Shown here piece after piece: positions 16,615 to 24,230 of a stretch of 54,610 nucleotides of DNA. The notes under the pieces are model-generated. The model was given only the letters and a program-made list of their open reading frames with translations. It was not told the origin of the DNA and did not search any database. Source of the DNA: Myxococcales bacterium. GTDB taxonomy: Bacteria; Myxococcota; Myxococcia; Myxococcales; Myxococcaceae. Both the position numbers and the translations under genes were made by a program. Location: the NCBI GenBank assembly GCA_020846875.1, contig JADLDB010000083.1, positions 1 through 54,610 on the forward strand, read 5' to 3'. Numbering within the stretch: the first letter of the stretch is position 1; every line of letters begins with the position of its first letter.

Positions 16615-17142
16615 ATGCGCAGATCGCGGCTCTTCGCCCTCGGCGTGGTGGTGTGCCTCCTCGTCCTCGCGGTCCTCGGCCCGCGCGTGTCGCTCCTCCT
16701 CGCCGCGCGCCACTACCTCCGCCCCCAGCGGCTCACCATGCCCGTCCACGGCCTGCGTCCCTCCGACGTCCGCAGCACCTGGCACGCCCGGCGCTCCGGC
16801 GGCCGGCGGTACGAAGGCGTCGACCTCTTCGCCGCCAGAGGGACGCCGGTCGTCTCCGCCAGCCGCGGCGTCGTGTGGCGGGTCGGCGACGACTCGCTGG
16901 GCGGGCGCGTGGTGACTGTCCTCGGCGACGGCCCCGCCCTCTACTACTACGCGCACCTCGACAGCTGGGCACCTGGCCTCCGCCCGGGCCTGGAGGTTTC
17001 TCGCGGCACCCCCCTCGGCTCCGTGGGCAACACCGGCAACGCCCGCACCACTCCGCCCCACCTCCACTTCGGCGTGTACCGCGTCGGAATGTGGCGCTCG
17101 AAGGCGGTGGACCCGGCGCCGCTCCTCCGCCGTTCGCGGTAG
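16615..17142 (+). CDS. M23-family peptidase, membrane-anchored
   Basis: A 175-aa protein with an N-terminal hydrophobic anchor (residues about 8-28) and an M23/LytM domain (about 50-170). Visible catalytic elements are D70 in the YEGVD motif, H114 in YYYAHLD and H149/H151 in PPHLHFGVYR. The first zinc ligand, normally His in HxGxD, is Tyr66 here (TAC rather than CAC), so endopeptidase activity is questionable. Family role: cleavage of peptidoglycan cross-links, or as an inactive LytM protein, regulation of amidases. It is followed 36 bp later by the double ArsA-like gene. Confidence 0.88.
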   Translation: MRRSRLFALGVVVCLLVLAVLGPRVSLLLAARHYLRPQRLTMPVHGLRPSDVRSTWHARRSGGRRYEGVDLFAARGTPVVSASRGVVWRVGDDSLGGRVVTVLGDGPALYYYAHLDSWAPGLRPGLEVSRGTPLGSVGNTGNARTTPPHLHFGVYRVGMWRSKAVDPAPLLRRSR

Positions 17143-17178
17143 CCCAGTCTCTCCTCGACGCCTCGCGCGCGCTGAGCG

Positions 17179-19287
17179 ATGACGCCCCCCATGACGTCCG
17201 AGGGCGGCGCGCGGGACCTGCCCAGAGTCCTCTTCGTCCTGGGCAAGGGCGGCGTGGGCCGCAGCACCGTCGCCACTTCCCTGGGGCTGCACTTCGCCTC
17301 GAAGGGCGAGCGCGTGCTCCTCGTGGAGTGGACCGTCACCGAGACCATCGCCCCCTGGTTCGGCCAGCCCGCGGTGGCGCCCGGCTTCACCCCCGTGGAG
17401 GTTGCGCCCCGCCTGTGCGTGCTGAACTACGAGCTCCACGCGGTGCTGCGCTCGTACTTCGTCGAGCACCTCGGCCTCGACCTCTTCTACCGGCGCGTCA
17501 TCGAGGGCGCCGCCGTCCAGCGCCTCATCGAGGCGGCCCCCGGCCTCGCCGAGCTGCTCTTCATCGGCCAGCTCTGGTGGCTCACCACCCTGGCGGAGAA
17601 CGAGGCCGGCCTGCGCTTCGACCGCCTCATCGTCGACGCGCCCGCCACCGGCCACGCCGTGTCGTTGCTCGACCTGCCCGCGGCCATGCAGACCTTCGGC
17701 GCCTCCGGCCTCCTCGCGCTCGAGGTCGGCCGCATCGCCCAGATGATGAAGGACCCGAAGTGGACCGGCGCGGTGGCGGTGGCGCTGCCCGAGGCCCTCG
17801 TCGCGGAGGAGACCGGCGAGCTCGTCCCGCGCGTCACCAAGGACCTCGGCCGGCCGCCGCTCGCAGTCTTCGTCAACCGCAGCGTGCGCGGTCTGGTGGC
17901 GCCGGACTCCCGTCCCCCGTGGCTGGACGCGCTGCCGCTCACGCCAGAGTCCCGCGACAGCCTCTCGGTGCTGCAGGGCGAGCTCGCCGGCCGGGTGCGC
18001 AACGAAGACGAGCTGCGCCGGACCCTCTCACCCGCCACGCGCGACGGGGTGGTGTCGCTCCCGGAGCAACTGGCCGCCCTGGGCGCCGCGGCGCCGCTGG
18101 AAGTCGTGCGCGCGCTGGTGCCCGTCGTCGGCGCGTACGTCGAAGGCCGCCCCCTCCCCGCGCCCGCTGGCCGGGAGGTGGCCCCGGAGAGGGCCGTCAC
18201 CGAAACCCAGAGACTCCCCCTCGCCTCGCGCCCACCCACGCCCGAGCGGCGTGACGGAGTCCGCCTGCACGTGATGCTGGGCGCGGGGGGCGTGGGGAAG
18301 ACCACGCTGGCCGCCGGCTACGCCCTCGCGCTCGCCCGCGCTGGCCGCCGCGTGGGGCTGTTGGGCATCGACCCGGCGCGTCGCCTCCAGGGCGCGTTGG
18401 GCCTCACCCTGCCGGACCTCGAGGTGCCGGTGCCGGGCGTGGAGGGCCTGTCCGCCGCCCTCCTGCGCGCCGAGGACTGCCTGCGCCGCTGGGCCGCCGA
18501 GGCCTGCCCTGACGACGCCACCCGCGAGCGCCTCCTCGACAACAGCTTCTTCCGCGCCCTGGCCGACCGCTTCGCCGGCGCCACCGACTTCCTCGCCGCG
18601 GTGCGCGTCGCCGAGTGGCTGGAGCGCGACCCGTCCCTCACCGACCTCGTCGTGGACACCGCGCCGGGCTTCAACGCCATCGAGTTCCTCCGCCGGCCCG
18701 AGCACGTGTCCGCCTTCCTCGAGGGCAACCTCGTCACCTGGCTGCGGTGGACGACGAAGGAAGGCGGCGCCTTCGGGGGCCTTTTGCGCGCGGGCGCCCG
18801 GCGGGTGCTGGGCGCCATCTCCCGCATCGGCGGCACCCGGCTGCTCCTCGACATGGCCGAGTTCGTCACCCTGGTGGAGGGCGTCTTCACCCGCATGTCC
18901 CAGCGCCTCGCCGCGGCCCAGAAGCTGCTGGGGAGCCCCGACACCTCGCTGCTGGTGGTGACGGCGGTTCGCCACGACGCGGCGCTGACGGTGCAGCAGT
19001 TGGTGGACGCGCTCGCCGGGCTGCGCCTCTCACCTTCGGGCGTCATCATCAACCGCGCCGTCGCGCCTGCGCTGGCCGGTGAGCTGTCCCGCCTGCCCCG
19101 CGCGCAGTGGCCGGCCGCCGCCGTCCCCACGCTCACCTACGCGCGGGCCTTCGCCGAGCTGCAGTCGCGCCTGGCCCGCGACGTGTCCGCGCCCGGGCGA
19201 AACGTGCTGGTGGTGCCGGCGGCCTCCGGGCTGGACGAGACGGCGCGGCTCTCCTCCCTGGAGGCGCTGGGCCGCTACCTCCTCTGA
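17179..19287 (+). CDS. Fused double ArsA-like ATPase
   Basis: A 702-aa cytoplasmic protein made of two ArsA/GET3-like P-loop domains. The N-half (about 15-340) has GKGGVGRST at 22-30, with the catalytic P-loop Lys replaced by R28, no DP-A motif, but an intact DAPATGH switch. The C-half (about 360-700) has GAGGVGKTT at 368-376, with the ArsA-type signature Lys absent (A369), but keeps the P-loop Lys (K374), IDPARRLQGAL and DTAPGFNA. ArsA-like pairs as two adjacent genes are known in actinobacteria and myxobacteria; here they are one chain. No ars genes adjoin it. The start is the ATG giving MTPPMTSEGG. The family energises transport or membrane targeting; this member's partner is unknown. Confidence 0.9.
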   Translation: MTPPMTSEGGARDLPRVLFVLGKGGVGRSTVATSLGLHFASKGERVLLVEWTVTETIAPWFGQPAVAPGFTPVEVAPRLCVLNYELHAVLRSYFVEHLGLDLFYRRVIEGAAVQRLIEAAPGLAELLFIGQLWWLTTLAENEAGLRFDRLIVDAPATGHAVSLLDLPAAMQTFGASGLLALEVGRIAQMMKDPKWTGAVAVALPEALVAEETGELVPRVTKDLGRPPLAVFVNRSVRGLVAPDSRPPWLDALPLTPESRDSLSVLQGELAGRVRNEDELRRTLSPATRDGVVSLPEQLAALGAAAPLEVVRALVPVVGAYVEGRPLPAPAGREVAPERAVTETQRLPLASRPPTPERRDGVRLHVMLGAGGVGKTTLAAGYALALARAGRRVGLLGIDPARRLQGALGLTLPDLEVPVPGVEGLSAALLRAEDCLRRWAAEACPDDATRERLLDNSFFRALADRFAGATDFLAAVRVAEWLERDPSLTDLVVDTAPGFNAIEFLRRPEHVSAFLEGNLVTWLRWTTKEGGAFGGLLRAGARRVLGAISRIGGTRLLLDMAEFVTLVEGVFTRMSQRLAAAQKLLGSPDTSLLVVTAVRHDAALTVQQLVDALAGLRLSPSGVIINRAVAPALAGELSRLPRAQWPAAAVPTLTYARAFAELQSRLARDVSAPGRNVLVVPAASGLDETARLSSLEALGRYLL

Positions 19288-19419
19288 AGGCGCGTCCCTT
19301 CGGAGCGCTCGCCGTCAGCAGCCGGTGCCGCTGGTCCGCCGGGGCGTGGTGGAGCCGCCGCTGCCCGGGGGTGCGGCCGGCTGTCTCGTGGGGCGGAGGC
19401 GAGCTAGCGTCGCGGCGCC

Positions 19420-20433
19420 GTGTGGACGTTGCTCAAGCTTCTCTTCGCCCTTCCGCTGCTGACCGGCCGGGTGCTGTGGCGAAGGCTTCGCGGCGCGGTG
19501 CCCGCGCGGTGGACCTTCCTCTTCGCGCTGGCCAACGAGGCGCTGCGGTGGACCATCACCGGCCTCCTGGCGCGCCTCATCGCCGGCCACTTCAAGCAAC
19601 CGCCCATGCCGCGGCTGCGCGGCTGGCTGGCGAAGGAGACGCAGCAGCGCCCGGCGACCCTGGCCGGCTGCGCGGCGGAGTGGCACCTCCCCCGCGCGGC
19701 CCCCGACGGCCCGTGCATCCTCTACCTGCACGGGGGCGGCTTCGTGACGGGCAGCCTGGGCACGCACCGGCGGTTGATGGCGCGGCTGGCGGTGGCGGCG
19801 AAGGCGCGGGTGGTGGGCATCGACTACCGGCTGGCCCCGGCCCACCCCTTCCCCGCGGGCCTCGACGACTGCGTGGCGGCCTACCGCGCGCTGCTGGAGG
19901 CGGGCGAGGAACCCGGGCGGCTCTTCATCGGCGGGGACTCGGCGGGCGGAGGCCTGACCGTGTCCACGCTGCTGCGCCTCAAAGCGGAAGGGCTGCCCAT
20001 GCCGGCCGGGGCGCTGGGGTTGTCGCCGGCGGTGGACCTGGCGGACCTGCGCAGCTCGTGGGAGGAGAACGCGCCCTTCGACTTCCTCGCGCCGCTTCGC
20101 GACCACGCGCTGGCGCTGCTCCCCGCGTACCTGGGCCCGGAGGGTGACCCCACCCTGCCGCTCGTCTCGCCCATCAACGCAGACCTGTCCGGGCTGCCCC
20201 CGCTGCTCCTCCACGTCGGCTCGCGCGAAGTGCTGCGCGACCAGGTGGTGGCCTTCGCCGAGCGCGCGAAGAAGGCCGGCGTGCCCGTGGTGCTGGAGGT
20301 GGCCGACGACATGGTGCACGTGTTCCACGCCTTCTTCGACGTGCAGCCGGACGCGGAGGCGGCCATCGAGCGGCTGGGGGCCTTCGTCCAGGCGACGGCG
20401 GCCGAGCCGGTGGCTCAGCAGAGCGTGGCCTGA
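19420..20433 (+). CDS. Alpha/beta-hydrolase esterase (HSL family)
   Basis: A 337-aa esterase/lipase of the hormone-sensitive lipase group. Motifs are the oxyanion-hole HGGGF (about residue 104), nucleophile GDSAGG (about 170), an acidic segment GSREVLRDQ (about 270) and catalytic His in VHVFHAF (about 295). A hydrophobic N-terminus (WTLLKLLFALPLLTG) suggests a membrane anchor. The start is GTG. It hydrolyses short-chain carboxylic esters by family. It follows the ArsA-like gene after 132 bp and precedes the FHA gene. Confidence 0.92.
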   Translation: MWTLLKLLFALPLLTGRVLWRRLRGAVPARWTFLFALANEALRWTITGLLARLIAGHFKQPPMPRLRGWLAKETQQRPATLAGCAAEWHLPRAAPDGPCILYLHGGGFVTGSLGTHRRLMARLAVAAKARVVGIDYRLAPAHPFPAGLDDCVAAYRALLEAGEEPGRLFIGGDSAGGGLTVSTLLRLKAEGLPMPAGALGLSPAVDLADLRSSWEENAPFDFLAPLRDHALALLPAYLGPEGDPTLPLVSPINADLSGLPPLLLHVGSREVLRDQVVAFAERAKKAGVPVVLEVADDMVHVFHAFFDVQPDAEAAIERLGAFVQATAAEPVAQQSVA

Positions 20434-20496
20434 ACGGGCCTGAGGCCCCCCGCAAACGCGTGGCCTCGGCGCTGCGGCCGTGTAGCATTCGCGCCC

Positions 20497-20883
20497 ATGC
20501 CCCGACGGTCCCCCGGCTCGACGCAGGACTTCGAGGACGTCCACACGCGCGTCGCCACGCGTGTCCGCGGCCTGAGGCCCCGGCCGGAGCGCCCGCACCT
20601 GCTGGAGGTCGTGGACGGTCCCGGCAAGGGCACGCGGTTTCGCCTCGAGGCCGCGCTGTACGAGATGGGCCGCGGCGCCAACGTGTCCCTGCAACTGGAC
20701 AGCGACGAGGTGAGCCGCCTCCACGCCCGCCTCACCCGCGCCGACGGCGAGTACACCGTGGAGGACGCGCACAGCCGCAACGGGGTACTGCTGAACGGCC
20801 TTCGCGTGCACGCCGCCGTGCTGCGGGACGGCGATGAGCTGCAGCTGGGCGACGTGGTGCTCAAGTACCTGGAGGGCACCTGA
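20497..20883 (+). CDS. FHA-domain protein
   Basis: A 128-aa protein consisting of a basic N-terminal tail (about 40 aa) and one forkhead-associated domain. The phosphothreonine-binding signature is present: MGRGANVSLQLDSDEVSRLH, then HSRNGVLLNG. It is expected to bind phosphorylated partners of Ser/Thr kinases, which are abundant in myxobacteria. Its stop overlaps the next start by one base (TGATG), so it is translationally coupled with the metallo-hydrolase gene. Confidence 0.92.
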   Translation: MPRRSPGSTQDFEDVHTRVATRVRGLRPRPERPHLLEVVDGPGKGTRFRLEAALYEMGRGANVSLQLDSDEVSRLHARLTRADGEYTVEDAHSRNGVLLNGLRVHAAVLRDGDELQLGDVVLKYLEGT

Positions 20884-21773
20884 TGTCCTCAGAGGACCTC
20901 TTCGTCCGCTTCTGGGGCGTGCGCGGCAGCATTCCCACCCCCGGCCCCCGCACCCGCCGCTACGGCGGCAACACCTCCTGCGTGGAGGTGCGCGCCGGCA
21001 AGACGCTGCTGGTGTTCGACGCCGGCACCGGCCTGCGCGAGCTGGGCGTGCACCTCGGGCGCAGCACCGACTCGCCCGTCACCGTCCACCTCTTCCTCTC
21101 CCACCCGCACTGGGACCACATTCAGGGCTTCCCCTTCTTCGGCCCTGCCTACGAGTCGTCCACCACCATCTACGTGTACGGCCCCAGGGGCGACGACAAG
21201 CACTACCAGCTCTTGTCCGGGCAGATGAGCAACGCCTACTTCCCGGTGCGCTTCTCGGAGCTCGGCGCCCGCATCCTCGCCAGGTCCTTCAAGGGCACCT
21301 CGGTGGACGCCGGCGACGCCACCGTGCACCTCTTCGAGCAGAAGCACCCCGGCGGCAGCCTCGGCTTCCGCGTGGAGTACGCCGGAAAGAGCGTCGTCTT
21401 CTCCACCGACAACGAGCTCGATCAACTGCTGCTCGACAAGCAGGCCGCCTTCGAGTCGCCCGACGAGCTGCGCAAGCTGCCCAAGGAGCTGCTCAAGCCG
21501 GTGCAGGACGCGGACCTGTTGATCGCCGACGCGCAGTACGCCGACGACGAGTACGCGCAGCGGGTGGGCTGGGGACACCCGCGCGCCAACACCGTGGTGG
21601 ACCTCGCCGCGCAGGCCGGGGTGAGGCGCCTGGCCCTCACCCACCACGACCCGATGCACTCGGATCGGGAAATCGACGTGGTGGTGAGCGAGGCCGAGCT
21701 GCGCGCCCGGCGCCTGGGCTTCGAGGACCTGGAGATCTTCGGCGCCCGCGAAGGCGTCACGCTCAAGATTTGA
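20883..21773 (+). CDS. Metallo-beta-lactamase-fold hydrolase
   Basis: A 296-aa hydrolase opening with FWGVRGSIPTPGPRTRRYGG, which marks the PhnP/cAMP-phosphodiesterase-like MBL group. The metal motif HPHWDH is at about residues 76-81, with further ligands probably in the EQKHPGG, FSTDNE and ALTHHDP regions. Substrate is unknown; relatives cleave cyclic phosphodiesters or RNA ends. It is coupled to the FHA gene by a one-base overlap, suggesting a phospho-regulated pair. Confidence 0.92.
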   Translation: MSSEDLFVRFWGVRGSIPTPGPRTRRYGGNTSCVEVRAGKTLLVFDAGTGLRELGVHLGRSTDSPVTVHLFLSHPHWDHIQGFPFFGPAYESSTTIYVYGPRGDDKHYQLLSGQMSNAYFPVRFSELGARILARSFKGTSVDAGDATVHLFEQKHPGGSLGFRVEYAGKSVVFSTDNELDQLLLDKQAAFESPDELRKLPKELLKPVQDADLLIADAQYADDEYAQRVGWGHPRANTVVDLAAQAGVRRLALTHHDPMHSDREIDVVVSEAELRARRLGFEDLEIFGAREGVTLKI

Positions 21774-21874
21774 GCCTCACGCCCGCCAAACGCGTCTCAG
21801 CGGCCCCTCGCTGCCCGGCTGACCGTGGCCTCACCCCGACCCACTCCCCCGATGAGTCAGTGGGAGGCGCTCCG

Positions 21875-22519
21875 TCACGGCGTCTGCGCGCGCAACGGGC
21901 CGACCAGGTCCGTCGAGGTCACCTCGGTGTCCGCCGCGTCGAAGCGCAGCTCGCGAATGAAGACCGCGCCGGGGCCGTGCAGCATCACCCCGAAGGAGAT
22001 GCGCTCGGCGTCGGCGGGGACGTCCAGCACCACCGAGTACCACTGGAAGCTGCTGGTGCCCCGCAGCGGCCGGTTCTGCATGTTGTCGAAGGCCAGCACC
22101 TTCCCGTCCGGCCCGTCGATGCGCATCCACAGCCCGGCCCACCCGTCCACCCGGCCGGTCCGCAATTCGGCCTTGAGCTCCACCCGCGCGCCCCGCCACG
22201 GCTGCGCCCCCTCGGAGTGCGTCAGGCTGCCCATGCCGTAGGGCTCCGACGACAGGGCCCTGGTCCGCAGGATGGGGATGGCGCAGTCGGTGAAGACGTC
22301 GTCGCAGCGGATTTCGTACGCGTCGGGCTTCGAGCCGGTGAGCGCCCAGCCCAGCACCCAGCTGCGCAGCCTGGGCGTCTTGCCGAAGAAGCTGCCCCCC
22401 GCGGCGAGGGGCATGGGCTGGGCCCGGGCCGCCGCGGCGGCCTTCATGGACTTGCGGTCGTCCTGCGCGAAGGCCGCCACGGCGCAGAGGAAGACAGCCG
22501 AGACGATGAGTCGCTTCAT
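21875..22519 (-). CDS. Exported conserved protein, jelly-roll-like (third gene of sigma operon)
   Basis: A 214-aa protein with a signal peptide (MKRLIVSAVFLCAVAAFAQ) and an all-beta domain: SWVLGWALTGSKPDAYEI..., then WRGARVELKAELRTGRVDGW and AGLWMRIDG, ending with FDAADTEVTSTDLVG. This domain recurs as a C-terminal carbohydrate-binding-like module in many bacterial regulators and secreted proteins; its ligand is unknown. Its ATG overlaps the anti-sigma stop by four bases (ATGA), so the two are translationally coupled. It may be the signal sensor or a target of the sigma system. Confidence 0.88.
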   Translation of the reverse strand: MKRLIVSAVFLCAVAAFAQDDRKSMKAAAAARAQPMPLAAGGSFFGKTPRLRSWVLGWALTGSKPDAYEIRCDDVFTDCAIPILRTRALSSEPYGMGSLTHSEGAQPWRGARVELKAELRTGRVDGWAGLWMRIDGPDGKVLAFDNMQNRPLRGTSSFQWYSVVLDVPADAERISFGVMLHGPGAVFIRELRFDAADTEVTSTDLVGPLRAQTP

Positions 22520-22971
22520 GGGGTACCTCGCTGCGCTTCGGGTTCCGGGAGTTGGTCGTAGCGCGGCACCAGCAACTGGTTGCCGGGGCCGATGGTGATG
22601 ACGCCGTCGAACTGCCCCCGCGCCACGCACGCGCCGGGGTCCTTCTCTGCCGTGCACTCCAGGACGCGGGGGCGCTTCTCGGGGGGAGGCGGGCGCTCGG
22701 ACAGCCCCACCACCAGCAGCAGGCCGGCCGCCACCGCCACCACCGCCGCGGCCACCGAGAGGCGGCGACGCCGGCGCTGCGCCGCCAGCGGCACCACGTT
22801 GGCCAGCTCGCCCACCTCGTACAGCGCGGCCTCCAGCCGGGCTTCCTTCGCCAGCAGGGCGGCGCAGTCGGCGCAGCCCTCCACGTGCGCCTCCACGAAG
22901 CGCGCCGAGTCTCCTTCCAGCGCCCCGATGACGTACTGCTCGACGAGGTCCGGGGTGAGGTGCGAGGCCAT
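22516..22971 (-). CDS. Anti-sigma factor with zinc-finger (zf-HC2) domain
   Basis: A 151-aa protein with the HxxxCxxC motif of membrane anti-sigma factors (AHVEGCADCA, about residues 28-37), a basic stretch RRRRRL, one membrane segment (about 70-90) and a C-terminal extracytoplasmic part containing two Cys residues. It is expected to sequester the ECF sigma factor encoded immediately upstream. The start is the ATG that overlaps the sigma stop by one base (TGATG); a GTG one codon earlier is possible. Both overlaps show a coupled three-gene operon. Confidence 0.9.
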   Translation of the reverse strand: MASHLTPDLVEQYVIGALEGDSARFVEAHVEGCADCAALLAKEARLEAALYEVGELANVVPLAAQRRRRRLSVAAAVVAVAAGLLLVVGLSERPPPPEKRPRVLECTAEKDPGACVARGQFDGVITIGPGNQLLVPRYDQLPEPEAQRGTP

Positions 22972-23543
22972 CACGTCTCTCCTTCGAGGCCCGCGCGCAG
23001 CTCCTTGCGGACCTCACAGATGATCTGCCGCACGCGCTGCACCGACAGCCCGATGCGGGCGGCGATCTCAGCGTGGGACAGGTGGGGCTCTGCGTAGAGC
23101 AGCCCGAAGACGCGCTGGGCGCTGGGGGACAGCTCGGCCAGGTGCTCGCGTGCGCGGGCCAGAGCCTCCAGCGCCAGGTACCGCGCCTCCGGCGACTCCA
23201 CCGCGAGGCTCGGCCCGTCCGGCTCCGTCAGCGCCCCCGGGGCCTTGCGCGCCTCGCTGCGGGCGAGGAAGAGCGCCTGCCGCACCGCCAGCCCAGGGAG
23301 CTGCAGCCGCGAGAGCTTCCCCGCGTCGGCCTGGCGGATGAGGCGCAGCCAGGCTTCCTGCGCCACGTCGCGGGCCTGCTGCGGCTTGAGGCCCGTCCCC
23401 AGCAGCACCAGCACGACGCGGCGGTCGTACCGGGCGATGAGCTGGTTCCACGCCGCGCGATCGCCTGCGCGGGCGGAGGCCTCGGTCGGGCTCTCCGTTG
23501 CGTCCGCGCCGGTCAACGGCATGTCGAGCATCGCCACGCGCAT
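22971..23543 (-). CDS. ECF RNA polymerase sigma factor
   Basis: A 190-aa sigma-70 family protein. Region 2 lies near 20-85 (ARAGDRAAWNQLIARYDRRV...QQARDVAQEAWLRLIRQ), region 4 near 130-185 (LSPSAQRVFGLLY...HAEIAARIGLSVQRVRQIIC). The start is the ATG giving MRVAMLDMP, with GGAGGCGAGG upstream; a shorter start is possible. It is divergent from the 23628 membrane-protein gene across 84 bp, where the operon promoter must lie. It is co-encoded with its likely anti-sigma factor. Confidence 0.9.
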   Translation of the reverse strand: MRVAMLDMPLTGADATESPTEASARAGDRAAWNQLIARYDRRVVLVLLGTGLKPQQARDVAQEAWLRLIRQADAGKLSRLQLPGLAVRQALFLARSEARKAPGALTEPDGPSLAVESPEARYLALEALARAREHLAELSPSAQRVFGLLYAEPHLSHAEIAARIGLSVQRVRQIICEVRKELRAGLEGET

Positions 23544-23627
23544 GAAACGCCTCGCCTCCCTCAAACGTATCGACTGGCCGGCCTGCCCGCGCGCCCGGGG
23601 AGCCAACCGTGGCAACATGGCCTCCTG

Positions 23628-24230
23628 ATGCGCAGGCTGTTGATCTTCGGGGCAGTCTGCGGCGCGGTGACGACCGCGGCCGACCTCACCTTCGTCTTCG
23701 CCCACCAGTGGGGGCCGGCGGCCGTCATCGCCGGAGCCCATGTGGGCATGCTGGGGCTGGCGCTGTACGCGGTGGGCTACCGGGCGGTGGAGCTGCTGCT
23801 ACCGGGCTGGCCAGGGAAGGTGGTGTGGGTGGCGGGCGCGCTGGGCGGAGGCGTCGGCGCGGCGGTGCACGGCACCACGGCCATGGCCATCCTCGCGGCG
23901 AAGCCCGGTGAGACGGGCACCTTCCTCGCCCCGTCGCAGACCTTCGGCGCGGCGCCCGCCATCATCCCGGTGCTGTGGGGCTTCTTGGCGGTGCTGGGGG
24001 TGGTGGCCAGCGGCTTCTTCGCGGTGGTGGTGGCGCGGGGGCGCTCGAAGCTGCCGCGCTGGGCGGCGCTGGTGAACCCGGCCCTGCTCTCGGTGATGGT
24101 GTCGGTGGTGGGCGCCTTCACCCCCAGCCCCGAGGCCTTCCTGGCCCTGTCGGCCAACGTCGCGCACGTCCTCTTCTTCGGGGGCCTGCTGCTGGTCGTG
24201 CGCCGCGCGCCGGCGGAGGCGCCCCCGTGA
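23628..24230 (+). CDS. Polytopic membrane protein, partner of the Ser/Thr kinase
   Basis: A 200-aa protein with about six hydrophobic segments and a short charged C-terminus. No catalytic motif is visible. The interior has GGGVGAAVHGTTAMAILAAK and a PxIIPVLWG segment. The final codons overlap the kinase start (GTGA), showing translational coupling, so it probably functions with that kinase, possibly as a sensor or membrane anchor. The family is not recognised. Confidence 0.82.
   Translation: MRRLLIFGAVCGAVTTAADLTFVFAHQWGPAAVIAGAHVGMLGLALYAVGYRAVELLLPGWPGKVVWVAGALGGGVGAAVHGTTAMAILAAKPGETGTFLAPSQTFGAAPAIIPVLWGFLAVLGVVASGFFAVVVARGRSKLPRWAALVNPALLSVMVSVVGAFTPSPEAFLALSANVAHVLFFGGLLLVVRRAPAEAPP

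Noticed and set aside
21774-21874. Weak hairpin (CCCACT...AGTGGG) between the MBL hydrolase and sigma operon genes
   Set aside because: Only 6 bp of stem with a 13-nt loop and no T tract; not enough to call a terminator.
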